Shown in pieces: positions 26,976 to 35,143 of a stretch of 64,000 nucleotides of DNA; position 1 is the first letter of the stretch, and each line of letters starts with the position of its first letter. A program made the translations under genes and the position numbers. Source of the stretch: Rhizocola hellebori (lineage in GTDB: Bacteria; Actinomycetota; Actinomycetes; Mycobacteriales; Micromonosporaceae); contig NZ_BONY01000001.1 in assembly GCF_016862955.1 (NCBI RefSeq), forward strand, positions 395,466 through 459,465. Reading direction: 5' to 3'. Below the pieces are notes generated by a model that saw only the letters and a program-made list of their open reading frames with translations, searched no databases and was not told the origin of the DNA.

Positions 26976-28507
26976 GACGCCGCCTCGGAGAAGATCTTCC
27001 GGCCGGTGGTCGCGCACAGCATGACGTTTTCCTCGGTGCGATCGTCGCCGGTCAGGTGGCCCACGATCTGCCCCGAAGCAAAGACATAGACGCGGTCGCT
27101 GATGCCGAGCAGCTCCGGCAGGTCGCTAGAAATCATGATCACACCGGCTCCGTCCGCGGTGATCTCATTGATGAGGTGATGGATCTCGACCTTGGCGCCG
27201 ATGTCGACTCCCCGGGTGGGTTCGTTGAGGATGAGCAGCCGCGCACCCGGGGCCAGCGCCCGTCCAAAAAGGACCTTCTGCTGGTTGCCGCCGGACAGTT
27301 GCCCGATGAGCTGGTCCGGGCCGGTGGTGCGGATGGCCAGGCGGGCACGGTAGGTGCTGAATATGTCGAGCTCTGCGCTCGGCGACAGCAGCCGGCCCAG
27401 GGCGCCGCGCACCTTGTCCAGCACCGAGATGGTGAGGTTGTGACGCACGGTGAGGTCGGGCAGGATTCCGGCCGTCTTACGGTCCTCGTGCAGGAAGCCG
27501 ACCCCTGCCTTCATCGCGTCGGCCGGCCCCTTCGGCCGGTAAGCGTTGCCCCCCAAGCGCATTTGCCCTGACTTCAACGGAACAGCACCGAAGATCACCT
27601 GGGACAGTTCCGGTTGTCCCGCCCCGGCCACGCCGCCGATCCCGACTATTTCCCCGGCTCGCACGGTCATTGACACCTCGCGCAGCTGACGGCCGGCGCT
27701 GACCCGGTCGAGCTCGAGCACGACGTCGCCGTCGGCTACGTCGTCGCGGTGAAACATCGAGGCGATGTCGCGGCCGACCATCAACCGCACAAGCTCATCG
27801 GTGCTGGTGCCGGCCAATGGGCTGGTACGCACATGCTTTCCGTCTCGCAGCACGGTCACGCGGTCGGCGACGGCGAAGACCTCATCGAGGCGATGGCTGA
27901 CGTAAATGACGCTGCGCCCCTCAGCCCGCAGGCGGCGCACCACATCCAGGAGCCGGGCCACCTCGTCTGCCGACAGGGCCGCCGTCGGCTCGTCCATGAC
28001 GATGATCCGGCCGTTGACCGACAACGCTTTGGCTATCTCCACGAGCTGCTGCTCGGAAACAGTCAGGCTGTTTACCGCAGCGGCGGGATCGATGCTCACG
28101 CCGAGGGTGGCGAAAAGGGCGGCAGCGCGGCTATTGATCTCGGCGTACCGGATGCCGCGGCTGAACCGGTGAAAGGGTTCGCGCCCGGAAAAGACGTTCT
28201 CTGCCACCGACAGGTCGGGATAGAGATTGAATTCCTGGTAGATGACAGCGATCCCGGCGTGCATCGCATCGGACGGCCGCCGCGGACGGTAGGCGTTGCC
28301 GCCCAGCCGGATCGCACCCGCGCTGGGCCGGTGCAGCCCGCCGAGGACCTTCAGCAGCGTGGACTTGCCTGCGCCGTTTTCGCCGACGAGGGCGTGAACT
28401 TCGCCGGCCGCAACGTCGAAGTGCACGTTGTCGAGGGCGCGTACGCCGGGGAACTCGACCGTCAGCCCTTCAACCTCGAGCAATGCCCGCCTCCCGCTGT
28501 TTGCCAT
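26972..28507 (-). CDS. CUT2 sugar ABC transporter ATP-binding protein
   Basis: 511 residues with two tandem ABC domains, as in RbsA/MglA/RhaT. The first has Walker [10 protein letters not shown], signature-region [15 protein letters not shown] and Walker [13 protein letters not shown]. The second has the degenerate Walker [11 protein letters not shown], signature [15 protein letters not shown] and Walker [13 protein letters not shown]. It is the first gene of the minus-strand rhamnose operon, divergent from LacI-lutABC, with two operator-like sites in the shared 238-base region. Confidence 0.93.
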   Translation of the reverse strand: MANSGRRALLEVEGLTVEFPGVRALDNVHFDVAAGEVHALVGENGAGKSTLLKVLGGLHRPSAGAIRLGGNAYRPRRPSDAMHAGIAVIYQEFNLYPDLSVAENVFSGREPFHRFSRGIRYAEINSRAAALFATLGVSIDPAAAVNSLTVSEQQLVEIAKALSVNGRIIVMDEPTAALSADEVARLLDVVRRLRAEGRSVIYVSHRLDEVFAVADRVTVLRDGKHVRTSPLAGTSTDELVRLMVGRDIASMFHRDDVADGDVVLELDRVSAGRQLREVSMTVRAGEIVGIGGVAGAGQPELSQVIFGAVPLKSGQMRLGGNAYRPKGPADAMKAGVGFLHEDRKTAGILPDLTVRHNLTISVLDKVRGALGRLLSPSAELDIFSTYRARLAIRTTGPDQLIGQLSGGNQQKVLFGRALAPGARLLILNEPTRGVDIGAKVEIHHLINEITADGAGVIMISSDLPELLGISDRVYVFASGQIVGHLTGDDRTEENVMLCATTGRKIFSEAAS

Positions 28508-28745
28508 CCACCTCCCCCTTCCCGCGATCCACGTCCTAGATCAAATTGAATCGTTTTACATCCTGAGTGAGACGTACGCTACGATCTCGCTGCGAGCCTG
28601 TCAACAGATTGGCACTCCACCTGGTGGACCTGCACTTCAACACATACGGTTGGTCGCTGAAATGTTTGACACGATTCATTTCCGGCGTAATCTGAATCCG
28701 CCGCGGCCCCCAGGGCTGCACCCATTTGCCACACCGCGAGGAGCC
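28508..28745. promoter_or_regulatory. Divergent promoter/operator region of rhamnose and LacI-lut operons
   Basis: 238 bases hold two LacI-type sites: TGAATCGTTTTA (28547-28558) near the ABC ATPase and TGACACGATTCA (28667-28678) near the LacI gene. One site per divergent promoter suggests joint repression of transport/catabolism and lactate oxidation by the encoded LacI protein. Confidence 0.65.
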
Positions 28746-29780
28746 ATGGCGACCGTCAGCATCAAGGAGGTTGCCCACCGGGCAGGGGTCTCGGTCGGGA
28801 CGGTGAGCAATGTGCTCAACCATCCCGACACCGTCGCGATTGCCACCCGGCGCAGAGTGCTCAGTGTCATCACCGAGCTCGGCTATGTGCGCAACGACTC
28901 CGCGCGCCAGTTGCGCGCCGGCCGGAGCCAGACAGTCGCGATGGTGGCGCTTGATCTGGCCAACCCCTTCTTCACCGATGTCATGCGCGGCGCCGAGATC
29001 GCCGCCGAGGCCGGCGGTGTCAACGTCATGATTTTCAACAGCGGCGAGGACACGGCTAGAGAGCGACGTCATCTCGACATGCTTGGCGGGCAACGGGTTC
29101 TCGGCGTCCTGATCACCCCGGTGGACGAGACCAACAATGCGCGCCTGGACAGGCTGGTCGAGCGTGGCATCCCCGTTGTTCTGGTCGACCGTGGAAGCGG
29201 AAGCCACGAACGCTGCTCGGTGGCCGTCGACGATGTCCTCGGCGGACAGCTTGCCGGACAACACCTTCGTGAGCAGGGCCACCACCGGATCGCTTTCGTC
29301 GGCGGCCCTTTCTCCATCCGCCAGGTCTCCGACCGCCATACCGGGTTCACCGCCGCACTCAACGATGGGCCGGACGTTCGGCTCTTCAGCACCTCGAACC
29401 TCACCGTTGCCGCCGGCCGCGAGGCCGGGCAAACGATCGCGGAACTGCCTGCTGCCAAACGACCCACAGCGGTGTTCTGCGCCAACGATCTGCTCGCGCT
29501 GGGCGTCCTGCAAGAAATGACCACCCATGGGGTAAGCGTTCCGCGCGACATGGCCATCGTCGGCTACGACGACATCGAGTTCGCCGCCGCAGCAGCCGTG
29601 CCATTGTCCTCGGTGCGCCAGCCGCGCGAGCAGCTCGGCCGCGCGGCCACCCAGCTTTTGCTGGAGGAAGTCAACGAGCCCCAGTCGCACGAACACCGCC
29701 ACGTGGTGTTCCGGCCCGACCTCGTCGTGCGCGAATCCAGCGCCACCAAGGTCACGGCGTCCGCGAAGCGCGGGAAGTGA
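28746..29780 (+). CDS. LacI-family regulator, probable rhamnose regulator
   Basis: 344 residues. The N-terminal HTH and hinge (SIKEVAHRAGVSVGTVSNVL ... NDSARQLRAGRS) and PBP-I-like sensor domain (VAMVALDLANPFFTDVMRG, FCANDLLALGVLQ, VGYDDIEFAAAAAVPLSSV) are complete. The ATG at 28746 has GAGGAG close upstream. It is four bases from lutA, so it heads a LacI-lutABC operon, and diverges from the rhamnose CUT2 operon. It is a close paralogue of the LacI at 32792. The likely effector is rhamnose or a catabolite, inferred from position. Confidence 0.9.
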   Translation: MATVSIKEVAHRAGVSVGTVSNVLNHPDTVAIATRRRVLSVITELGYVRNDSARQLRAGRSQTVAMVALDLANPFFTDVMRGAEIAAEAGGVNVMIFNSGEDTARERRHLDMLGGQRVLGVLITPVDETNNARLDRLVERGIPVVLVDRGSGSHERCSVAVDDVLGGQLAGQHLREQGHHRIAFVGGPFSIRQVSDRHTGFTAALNDGPDVRLFSTSNLTVAAGREAGQTIAELPAAKRPTAVFCANDLLALGVLQEMTTHGVSVPRDMAIVGYDDIEFAAAAAVPLSSVRQPREQLGRAATQLLLEEVNEPQSHEHRHVVFRPDLVVRESSATKVTASAKRGK

Positions 29781-29784
29781 CGCG

Positions 29785-30615
29785 ATGCGTGTCGCGCTTT
29801 TCGTCACCTGCCTGGCCGACACGCTGTTCCCGCGCGTGGGGCAGGCCACCACCAGGTTGCTGGAACGCCTTGGGCACGAGGTTGTTTTCCCGCCGGCTCA
29901 GACCTGCTGCGGCCAGATGCACATCAACACCGGCTATCAACGCCAGGCCCTGCCCCTGGTTCAGCATTTCGCCGACGTTTTCGAAGCTGCCGAGGCGATC
30001 GTGGCCCCGTCCGGTTCCTGTGTCGGGTCGGTGCGCCATCAGCACGCTTCACTCGCGCGCCGCCTCGGTCACCCGCGGCTGGCCGAGCGTTCGGCCGCGC
30101 TGGCCGCCAAGACCTTCGAGCTGTGCGAGTTCCTGGTCGATGTCCTCGGCGTCACCGACGTGGGCGCCTACTTCCCGCACCGCGTGACCTATCACCCGAC
30201 CTGCCACTCGCTGCGGATGCTGCGGGTGGCCGACAAACCGTTGCGGCTGTTGCGAAATGTTCGAGGGCTGGAGCTGACACCGCTGCCGGATGCCGAACAA
30301 TGCTGCGGTTTCGGCGGAACGTTCGCGCTGAAGAACAGCGACACTTCCACCGCCATGCTCGCCGACAAGATGGGCCACGTGCTCTCCACCCGCGCCGAGG
30401 TGCTCACCGCCGGGGATGCGTCGTGCCTGATGCACATCGGCGGCGGCCTCACCCGTCTATCGGCCGGCACCCGCACGCTGCACATCGCCGAAATTCTCGC
30501 TTCCACCGAATCCGGCCCAGGCGGCGCCGTGCCGCTCGCCGTTACGGCTGAAAAGCAAGGCCGCGTAGCGCCGTCCGCCAGGAACGCAGGCGCGGATAGG
30601 GAGGCCGGGTCATGA
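29785..30615 (+). CDS. lutA: Lactate utilization protein A, Fe-S oxidoreductase
   Basis: 276 residues, LutA/YkgE type with two CCG domains: PPAQTCCGQMHINTGY near residue 40 and AEQCCGFGGTFALKN near 170, which bind iron-sulfur or heterodisulfide-type cofactors. The C-terminal ~35 residues (after EILAST) form an Ala/Gly-rich extension beyond the usual family end. It is the first subunit of the LutABC complex that oxidises L-lactate to pyruvate. The start is four bases after the LacI stop; its stop overlaps lutB (ATGA). Context suggests it consumes lactate made from rhamnose-derived lactaldehyde. Confidence 0.93.
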   Translation: MRVALFVTCLADTLFPRVGQATTRLLERLGHEVVFPPAQTCCGQMHINTGYQRQALPLVQHFADVFEAAEAIVAPSGSCVGSVRHQHASLARRLGHPRLAERSAALAAKTFELCEFLVDVLGVTDVGAYFPHRVTYHPTCHSLRMLRVADKPLRLLRNVRGLELTPLPDAEQCCGFGGTFALKNSDTSTAMLADKMGHVLSTRAEVLTAGDASCLMHIGGGLTRLSAGTRTLHIAEILASTESGPGGAVPLAVTAEKQGRVAPSARNAGADREAGS

Positions 30616-32078
30616 GCAAAGTGTTTGTGGGGATGCCCGCGCATGCCCCGGCGGGAGTCGGGGCCTTGCACGCCTCGGAGTCGTTCCCCGCCGCCGCCCG
30701 CACCGCGCTGGCCGACACCCAGCTGCGCCGCAACCTTGGCGCCGCCACCACCACCATCCGCGCCAAACGCGAAGCCGTGGTTGGCGAGCTGGCCGACTGG
30801 GAGCAGCTGCGCCTGGCCGGTCAGGCGATCAAGGCCGCCACCATGGCCCGCTTGGACGAACATTTGATACGGCTGGAAGAGGAAGTCACCAAGCGCGGCG
30901 GCGTCGTGCACTGGGCACGCGACGCCGCTGAAGCCAATCGGATCGTCACCGGCCTGATCCAGGCCACCGGCGCAGACGAAGTCATCAAGGTCAAGTCCAT
31001 GGTCACCCAGGAGATCGGCCTCAACGAGGCGCTGGCGGAGGCCGGCATAGCCGCGTGGGAAACCGACCTGGCCGAGCTGATTGTCCAACTTGGACACGAC
31101 AAGCCGTCGCATATCCTCGTCCCCGCCATCCACCGCAACCGGGCCGAGATCCGCGAGATCTTCCTGCGTGAGATGCCCGGTGTCGAGGCTAGTCTGGCCG
31201 ACGAACCCCAAGAGCTCGCCATGGCGGCCCGAGCCCACCTGCGGCGCAAGTTCCTCACCGCGAAGGTGGCAGTCTCCGGCGCGAACTTCGCCATCGCCGA
31301 GACCGGCACGCTCGTCGTGGTCGAGTCGGAGGGCAACGGCAGAATGTGCCTGACCCTGCCCGACACGCTGATCACGGTCATGGGCATCGAGAAGGTCATC
31401 CCGTCCTGGACCGATCTCGAGGTCTTCCTGCAGCTGCTGCCGCGCTCGTCCACCGGCGAGCGGATGAACCCTTACACGTCAATGTGGGCGGGCATCACCG
31501 AAGGCGACGGGCCGCAGGAGTTTCATCTGGTGCTGCTCGACAACGGGCGCACCGCTGTCCTGGCCGACGAAGTGGGGCGCGAAGCATTGCACTGCATCCG
31601 GTGCAGCGCCTGCCTGAACGTCTGCCCGGTCTACGAGCGCACAGGCGGCCACGCCTACGGGTCGGTCTACCCCGGCCCCATCGGGGCGGTGCTCACTCCG
31701 CTGCTGACCGGCGTGCTGGAAAACCCTTCGCTGCCATACGCCTCCACCTTGTGCGGCGCGTGCTTCGACGCCTGCCCGGTGCGCATCGACATCCCCTCAA
31801 TCCTGGTGCACCTGCGTGCCCGCAGCACGGAGCAAACACGGAAACCGCCTTCAGCCGAGGCGATCGCGATGACCCTCGCCTCCTGGGTAATGTCGTCTCC
31901 CCGCCTGTTCGGCTGGGCAGGCCGGGCCATGCGGGCCGGGAGGCTGCTTGCCCGCCGCGGCCGCATTCGCAGGCTGCCGCCGCCGCTGTCCGCGTGGACC
32001 GCCGCCCGGGACGCGCCCTCACCGCCGAGGCAGACTTTCCGCCAGTGGTGGCGGCACCGCGATGGAGGCACGCCGTGA
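30612..32078 (+). CDS. lutB: Lactate utilization protein B, iron-sulfur protein
   Basis: 488 residues, LutB/YkgF family. The N-terminal LUD domain (ETGTLVVVESEGNGRM, PSWTDLEVFLQLLPRSSTGE) is followed by two ferredoxin-like 4Fe-4S motifs, CIRCSACLNVCPVYE (~residue 330) and CGACFDACPVRIDIP (~380). It is the electron-transfer subunit of L-lactate oxidation. ATGA overlap with lutA indicates coupling. The 3' end lies in a short tandem duplication with the lutB-lutC junction (32042-32143), which adds a few residues to the C-terminus or separates the genes. Confidence 0.94.
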   Translation: MSKVFVGMPAHAPAGVGALHASESFPAAARTALADTQLRRNLGAATTTIRAKREAVVGELADWEQLRLAGQAIKAATMARLDEHLIRLEEEVTKRGGVVHWARDAAEANRIVTGLIQATGADEVIKVKSMVTQEIGLNEALAEAGIAAWETDLAELIVQLGHDKPSHILVPAIHRNRAEIREIFLREMPGVEASLADEPQELAMAARAHLRRKFLTAKVAVSGANFAIAETGTLVVVESEGNGRMCLTLPDTLITVMGIEKVIPSWTDLEVFLQLLPRSSTGERMNPYTSMWAGITEGDGPQEFHLVLLDNGRTAVLADEVGREALHCIRCSACLNVCPVYERTGGHAYGSVYPGPIGAVLTPLLTGVLENPSLPYASTLCGACFDACPVRIDIPSILVHLRARSTEQTRKPPSAEAIAMTLASWVMSSPRLFGWAGRAMRAGRLLARRGRIRRLPPPLSAWTAARDAPSPPRQTFRQWWRHRDGGTP

Positions 32079-32143
32079 CGGCGCGCGCTTTCGGCCAGTG
32101 GCGGCGGCGGCACCGCGATCGAGGCACGTCGTGACGGCGCGCG
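32042..32143. repeat. ~50-bp tandem duplication at the lutB/lutC junction
   Basis: The segment ccagtggtggcggcaccgcg...gtgacggcgcgcg ending at 32088 recurs 52-57 bases later ending at 32143. Each copy contains a GTGACGGCG start. The first copy's GTG opens a 19-codon frame that stops at the TGA in the second copy; only the second GTG continues into lutC. Confidence 0.75.
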
Positions 32144-32745
32144 ATGAGGTGCTGGCCAGAATCCGCTACGCCTTGTCGGCCCCGGCGGATCCGGTCGACC
32201 CGCCGCGCGACTACCGGCGCACCGGTGAGCATGCGCCCGGCGCACCACAACTGTTGCAGTTACTGACCGAAAGGCTCACCGACTACAAGGCGACCGTCCA
32301 CTCGGCAACGCCGCAGACGCTCGGCTCTGTCCTGGCAACCGCGCTGCACGGCACCCACCGGGTCGTCGTTCCGCCTGGCCTACCCGAGGAATGGATGCCG
32401 GCATCCGCCGTGGTCGATGACGGCGATCTGTCCTATGCAGACCTCGATACCGTCGACGCTGTCCTGACCGCGTGTGTGGCCGCAGCCGCCGATACCGGAA
32501 CCATCGTCCTGGACGCTGCGGCCGACCAGGGCCGCCGCGCGATCACGCTCATCCCCGATCGGCATGTGTGCGTGGTGCGCGCCGCCCAGGTGGTGCAGTC
32601 CGTCCCCGAGCTGCTGACACGGGCCGACCCCCGCAGGCCGCTCACGTTCATCAGTGGCCCGTCGGCCACCAGCGATATCGAACTGCAACGAGTGGAGGGG
32701 GTTCACGGCCCCCGGAACCTCATCGTGGTAATCCTCAACGATTAG
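32131..32745 (+). CDS. lutC: Lactate utilization protein C
   Basis: 204 residues, LUD domain of the LutC/YkgG type: TARDEVLARIRYALS at the start, then AVDAVLTACVAAAADTGTIV and LTFISGPSATSDIELQRVEGVHGPRNLIVVIL at the end, of which GPSATSDIE and HGP are hallmarks. It is the third subunit of the L-lactate oxidation complex. The GTG at 32131 is chosen because an identical upstream GTG (32074) in the duplicated junction runs into a stop. It is convergent with the next LacI gene. Confidence 0.92.
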   Translation: MTARDEVLARIRYALSAPADPVDPPRDYRRTGEHAPGAPQLLQLLTERLTDYKATVHSATPQTLGSVLATALHGTHRVVVPPGLPEEWMPASAVVDDGDLSYADLDTVDAVLTACVAAAADTGTIVLDAAADQGRRAITLIPDRHVCVVRAAQVVQSVPELLTRADPRRPLTFISGPSATSDIELQRVEGVHGPRNLIVVILND

Positions 32746-32791
32746 CGAAGAAGGGGAAACGAAAAGCGGCTCCCCGAACCGGACATGGCGA

Positions 32792-33856
32792 TCAGCGCTG
32801 CGGGCGGATCACCCGATGAGCCGATCTGACCGGATCCGGCGCTGTCGTGGAGGAGGCGCGCACAACAAGTTTGGGAGGAAACTGGATGTGCTGGTGATTG
32901 TGGTCAGAGCCCGCCTCCGCCTCCATGAGAAGCAGTCTCGCGGCACTGCGCCCGATACTTAACCGGGGTTGGCTGACCGACGTCAGCGGGACAGCCGCCG
33001 CGGCGGCGAACTCGATGTCGTCGTAGCCCACGATCGCCATCTGGTCGGGGACGGCAATGCCCCGGCTGGTCATCTGCTGCAGCACTCCCAGTGCCAGCAG
33101 GTCGTTGGCACATACCGTCGCGCTAGGACGACGGTTTACCGGCAACCCGCCAAGCCACTCACCGGCCCGGCGGCCCTCGGCGACGTTCGGAGCATCCGTG
33201 ATCACATTGACGAGCGTTTCCTCGGCAAGCCCGAGACGGGCGATGCCGCGCCTGCAACCGAGCAGGCGGTCAGACACTTGGGTGATGGATAACGGCCCGC
33301 CGACGAAGGCGATGCGACGATGTCCCTGTTTGAGCAGGTGGGTGATGGCCAGGTCGCCACCCTGGACATCGTCGACGCCTACGCTGCACCAGTCGGCGGA
33401 CTCCTGCGGTGCCCGGTCGACCAGCACGACCGGCACCCCGAGTGCCCGCAGCGCCAGCAACTTGGGGTTGGCGTAGTCCACCGCGGTGATGAGAGCCCCG
33501 TGCACCCGGTGCTGCAGCAGCTGATCGAGATACTCTTCCTCCCGTGCTGGGTCCTGGTCGCTGTTGCACAGGAACAGCGCGAAGCCCGCGTCGCGGGCGA
33601 CCTCGTCGATGCCCCGGGCGACATCGGTGAAGAACGGGTTGCCCGCGTCGAGCACCACGTAGGCGAGCATGCGGCTGCCGCCTGAGCGCAGCTGGCGCGC
33701 GGACTCGTTGCGCACGAAGCCGAGCTCGTCGATCGCGGCCAGCACCTTGGCCCGGGTTTCCGGCCGCACGAGTTCGGGCCGGTTCAGGACATTGGAGGTG
33801 GTGCCGACCGAGACGCCCGCCCGCCGTGCGACGTCTTTGATACTCGCCCCGCTCAT
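32792..33856 (-). CDS. LacI-family regulator (paralogue of the 28.7-kb LacI)
   Basis: 354 residues. HTH SIKDVARRAGVSVGTTSNVL, hinge NESARQLRSGGS, and sensor domain with VVLDAGNPFFTDVARG, CANDLLALGVLQQM and VGYDDIEFAAAAAVPLTSV. The high similarity to the LacI at 28746 suggests recent duplication and the same type of effector. The ATG at 33856 overlaps the GH1 stop as ATGA, so it is translated with the beta-glucosidase. It likely regulates GH1 and nearby rhamnosidase genes. Confidence 0.9.
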   Translation of the reverse strand: MSGASIKDVARRAGVSVGTTSNVLNRPELVRPETRAKVLAAIDELGFVRNESARQLRSGGSRMLAYVVLDAGNPFFTDVARGIDEVARDAGFALFLCNSDQDPAREEEYLDQLLQHRVHGALITAVDYANPKLLALRALGVPVVLVDRAPQESADWCSVGVDDVQGGDLAITHLLKQGHRRIAFVGGPLSITQVSDRLLGCRRGIARLGLAEETLVNVITDAPNVAEGRRAGEWLGGLPVNRRPSATVCANDLLALGVLQQMTSRGIAVPDQMAIVGYDDIEFAAAAAVPLTSVSQPRLSIGRSAARLLLMEAEAGSDHNHQHIQFPPKLVVRASSTTAPDPVRSAHRVIRPQR

Positions 33857-35076
33857 GCGGTCGCCCGGCCATGGCCGAACAGGTCGAGGCGTCCTGTGGT
33901 GGCGACGTTGGCGAAGGCGTAAGCGCTGGGCTTTGGCACGCGCCTGAAGTCGTTGTCGTGCTCGACGGCGATCAGCCCAAATTTGGGACCGTATCCTTCG
34001 CTCCACTCGAAGTTGTCGAACGCCGACCAGTGCAGGTAGCCGCGCACATCAACGCCTTCGGCTCGGGCCTGGGCCAGCGCGGCGAGGTGGGTGTGCAGGT
34101 AGTCAAGTCGTTCGGTGTCGTCTTCGGTGGCGATTCCGTTCTCGGTAACGTAAAGCGGCAGACCGGTTGCGCTGGCCCGGTGCAGAATCTGGCGCAGGCC
34201 GTCGGGGTGCACGGCCCAGCCCATCTGGGTCAGCTGCGAGCCTTCCGGTGGGTCCGCGAATATCGTGGGCGATGCCGGATCCACCCATTGCTTGCGGTAG
34301 TACTGCACCCCGAGCCAGTCCCCGCGATCGGGTCCGATGAGGCCCTCCAGGTACAGGTCGACGATTTCGTGTTGCATGACGCGGTGAAGCGCATGGCAGG
34401 CCTCGTCGTCGCGGATGGGGGCCAACAGGGGCAGCTGCAGCGCCAGTCCCACCGATGAGCTGCCGGATGCGCTGCGAATCGCTTGCACCGCAGCATGATG
34501 CGCCTGCAGCAGGACCCGGCCGACTCGCTTCCACAGGGTGGGGTTAGTGATCCCGGGCGGGTGGTAACCCTCCAGATAGCCGTGCAACGCGACCATTTGC
34601 GGTTCGTTGATGGTGCACACGAACGGCATCAGGTCACCCAGCTCCGCGGCGACGTGGTGACAGTAGCGGGCGAACAACGCGACGGCTTGCGGGCCGAGCC
34701 AGCCGCCCTGGGCGGCGAACCAGCGCGGCAGGGTGAAGTGGTGCAGGGTAACGAATCCGGTCAGTCCCGCGTCGGCAAGCGCGGCGAGCACCCGCCGGTA
34801 GTGCGCCATTGCGCCGCGGCTGAACTCACCCGGCGCGGGCTCGATGCGCGACCACTCCAGCGAAAGCCGGTGGGTATTATGGCCCAGCGCTTTGAGCAAA
34901 GCGAAGTCTTCCCGGTACCGGGAAAAATGATCGATAGCGTCCAAAGACGACTCACGGGCCGCGGAGCCCGGATCGTGTTCGAAATCCCACCAGTCGTTGT
35001 TGACGTTGCCGCCCTCCACCTGATGCGCGGAAGTGGCCGCCCCCCACAGGAAGTCGGCCGGAAAGTCGCGATCCAC
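33853..35076 (-). CDS. GH1 beta-glucosidase (cytosolic)
   Basis: 407 residues with full GH1 motifs: FPADFLWGAATSAHQVEG at the start, acid/base Glu in CTINEPQ (TxNEP), nucleophile Glu in YVTENGIA, and the aglycone-site FDNFEWSEGYGPKFGL. There is no signal peptide, so it acts inside the cell. The GTG at 35076 is chosen: GGAG lies 6 bases upstream, and more distal in-frame codons fall within the 18-bp terminator stem. It is slightly shorter than typical (~440). It is coupled to the LacI gene and probably removes glucose from imported derhamnosylated glycosides. Confidence 0.9.
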   Translation of the reverse strand: MDRDFPADFLWGAATSAHQVEGGNVNNDWWDFEHDPGSAARESSLDAIDHFSRYREDFALLKALGHNTHRLSLEWSRIEPAPGEFSRGAMAHYRRVLAALADAGLTGFVTLHHFTLPRWFAAQGGWLGPQAVALFARYCHHVAAELGDLMPFVCTINEPQMVALHGYLEGYHPPGITNPTLWKRVGRVLLQAHHAAVQAIRSASGSSSVGLALQLPLLAPIRDDEACHALHRVMQHEIVDLYLEGLIGPDRGDWLGVQYYRKQWVDPASPTIFADPPEGSQLTQMGWAVHPDGLRQILHRASATGLPLYVTENGIATEDDTERLDYLHTHLAALAQARAEGVDVRGYLHWSAFDNFEWSEGYGPKFGLIAVEHDNDFRRVPKPSAYAFANVATTGRLDLFGHGRATA

Positions 35077-35094
35077 CAATGACTCCAATACGGC

Positions 35095-35139
35095 ATGTGC
35101 TTGGTCTCCACGTAGCCACCCCGTGGAGACCAAGCACAT
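35095..35139 (-). terminator. Perfect 18-bp-stem terminator after the secreted GH78
   Basis: 35095-35112 is fully complementary to 35122-35139, loop 9 nt, five bases after the GH78 stop codon. No T tract follows. It separates the GH78 and GH1-LacI units and overlaps candidate upstream starts of GH1. Confidence 0.8.
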
Positions 35140-35143
35140 TCCC

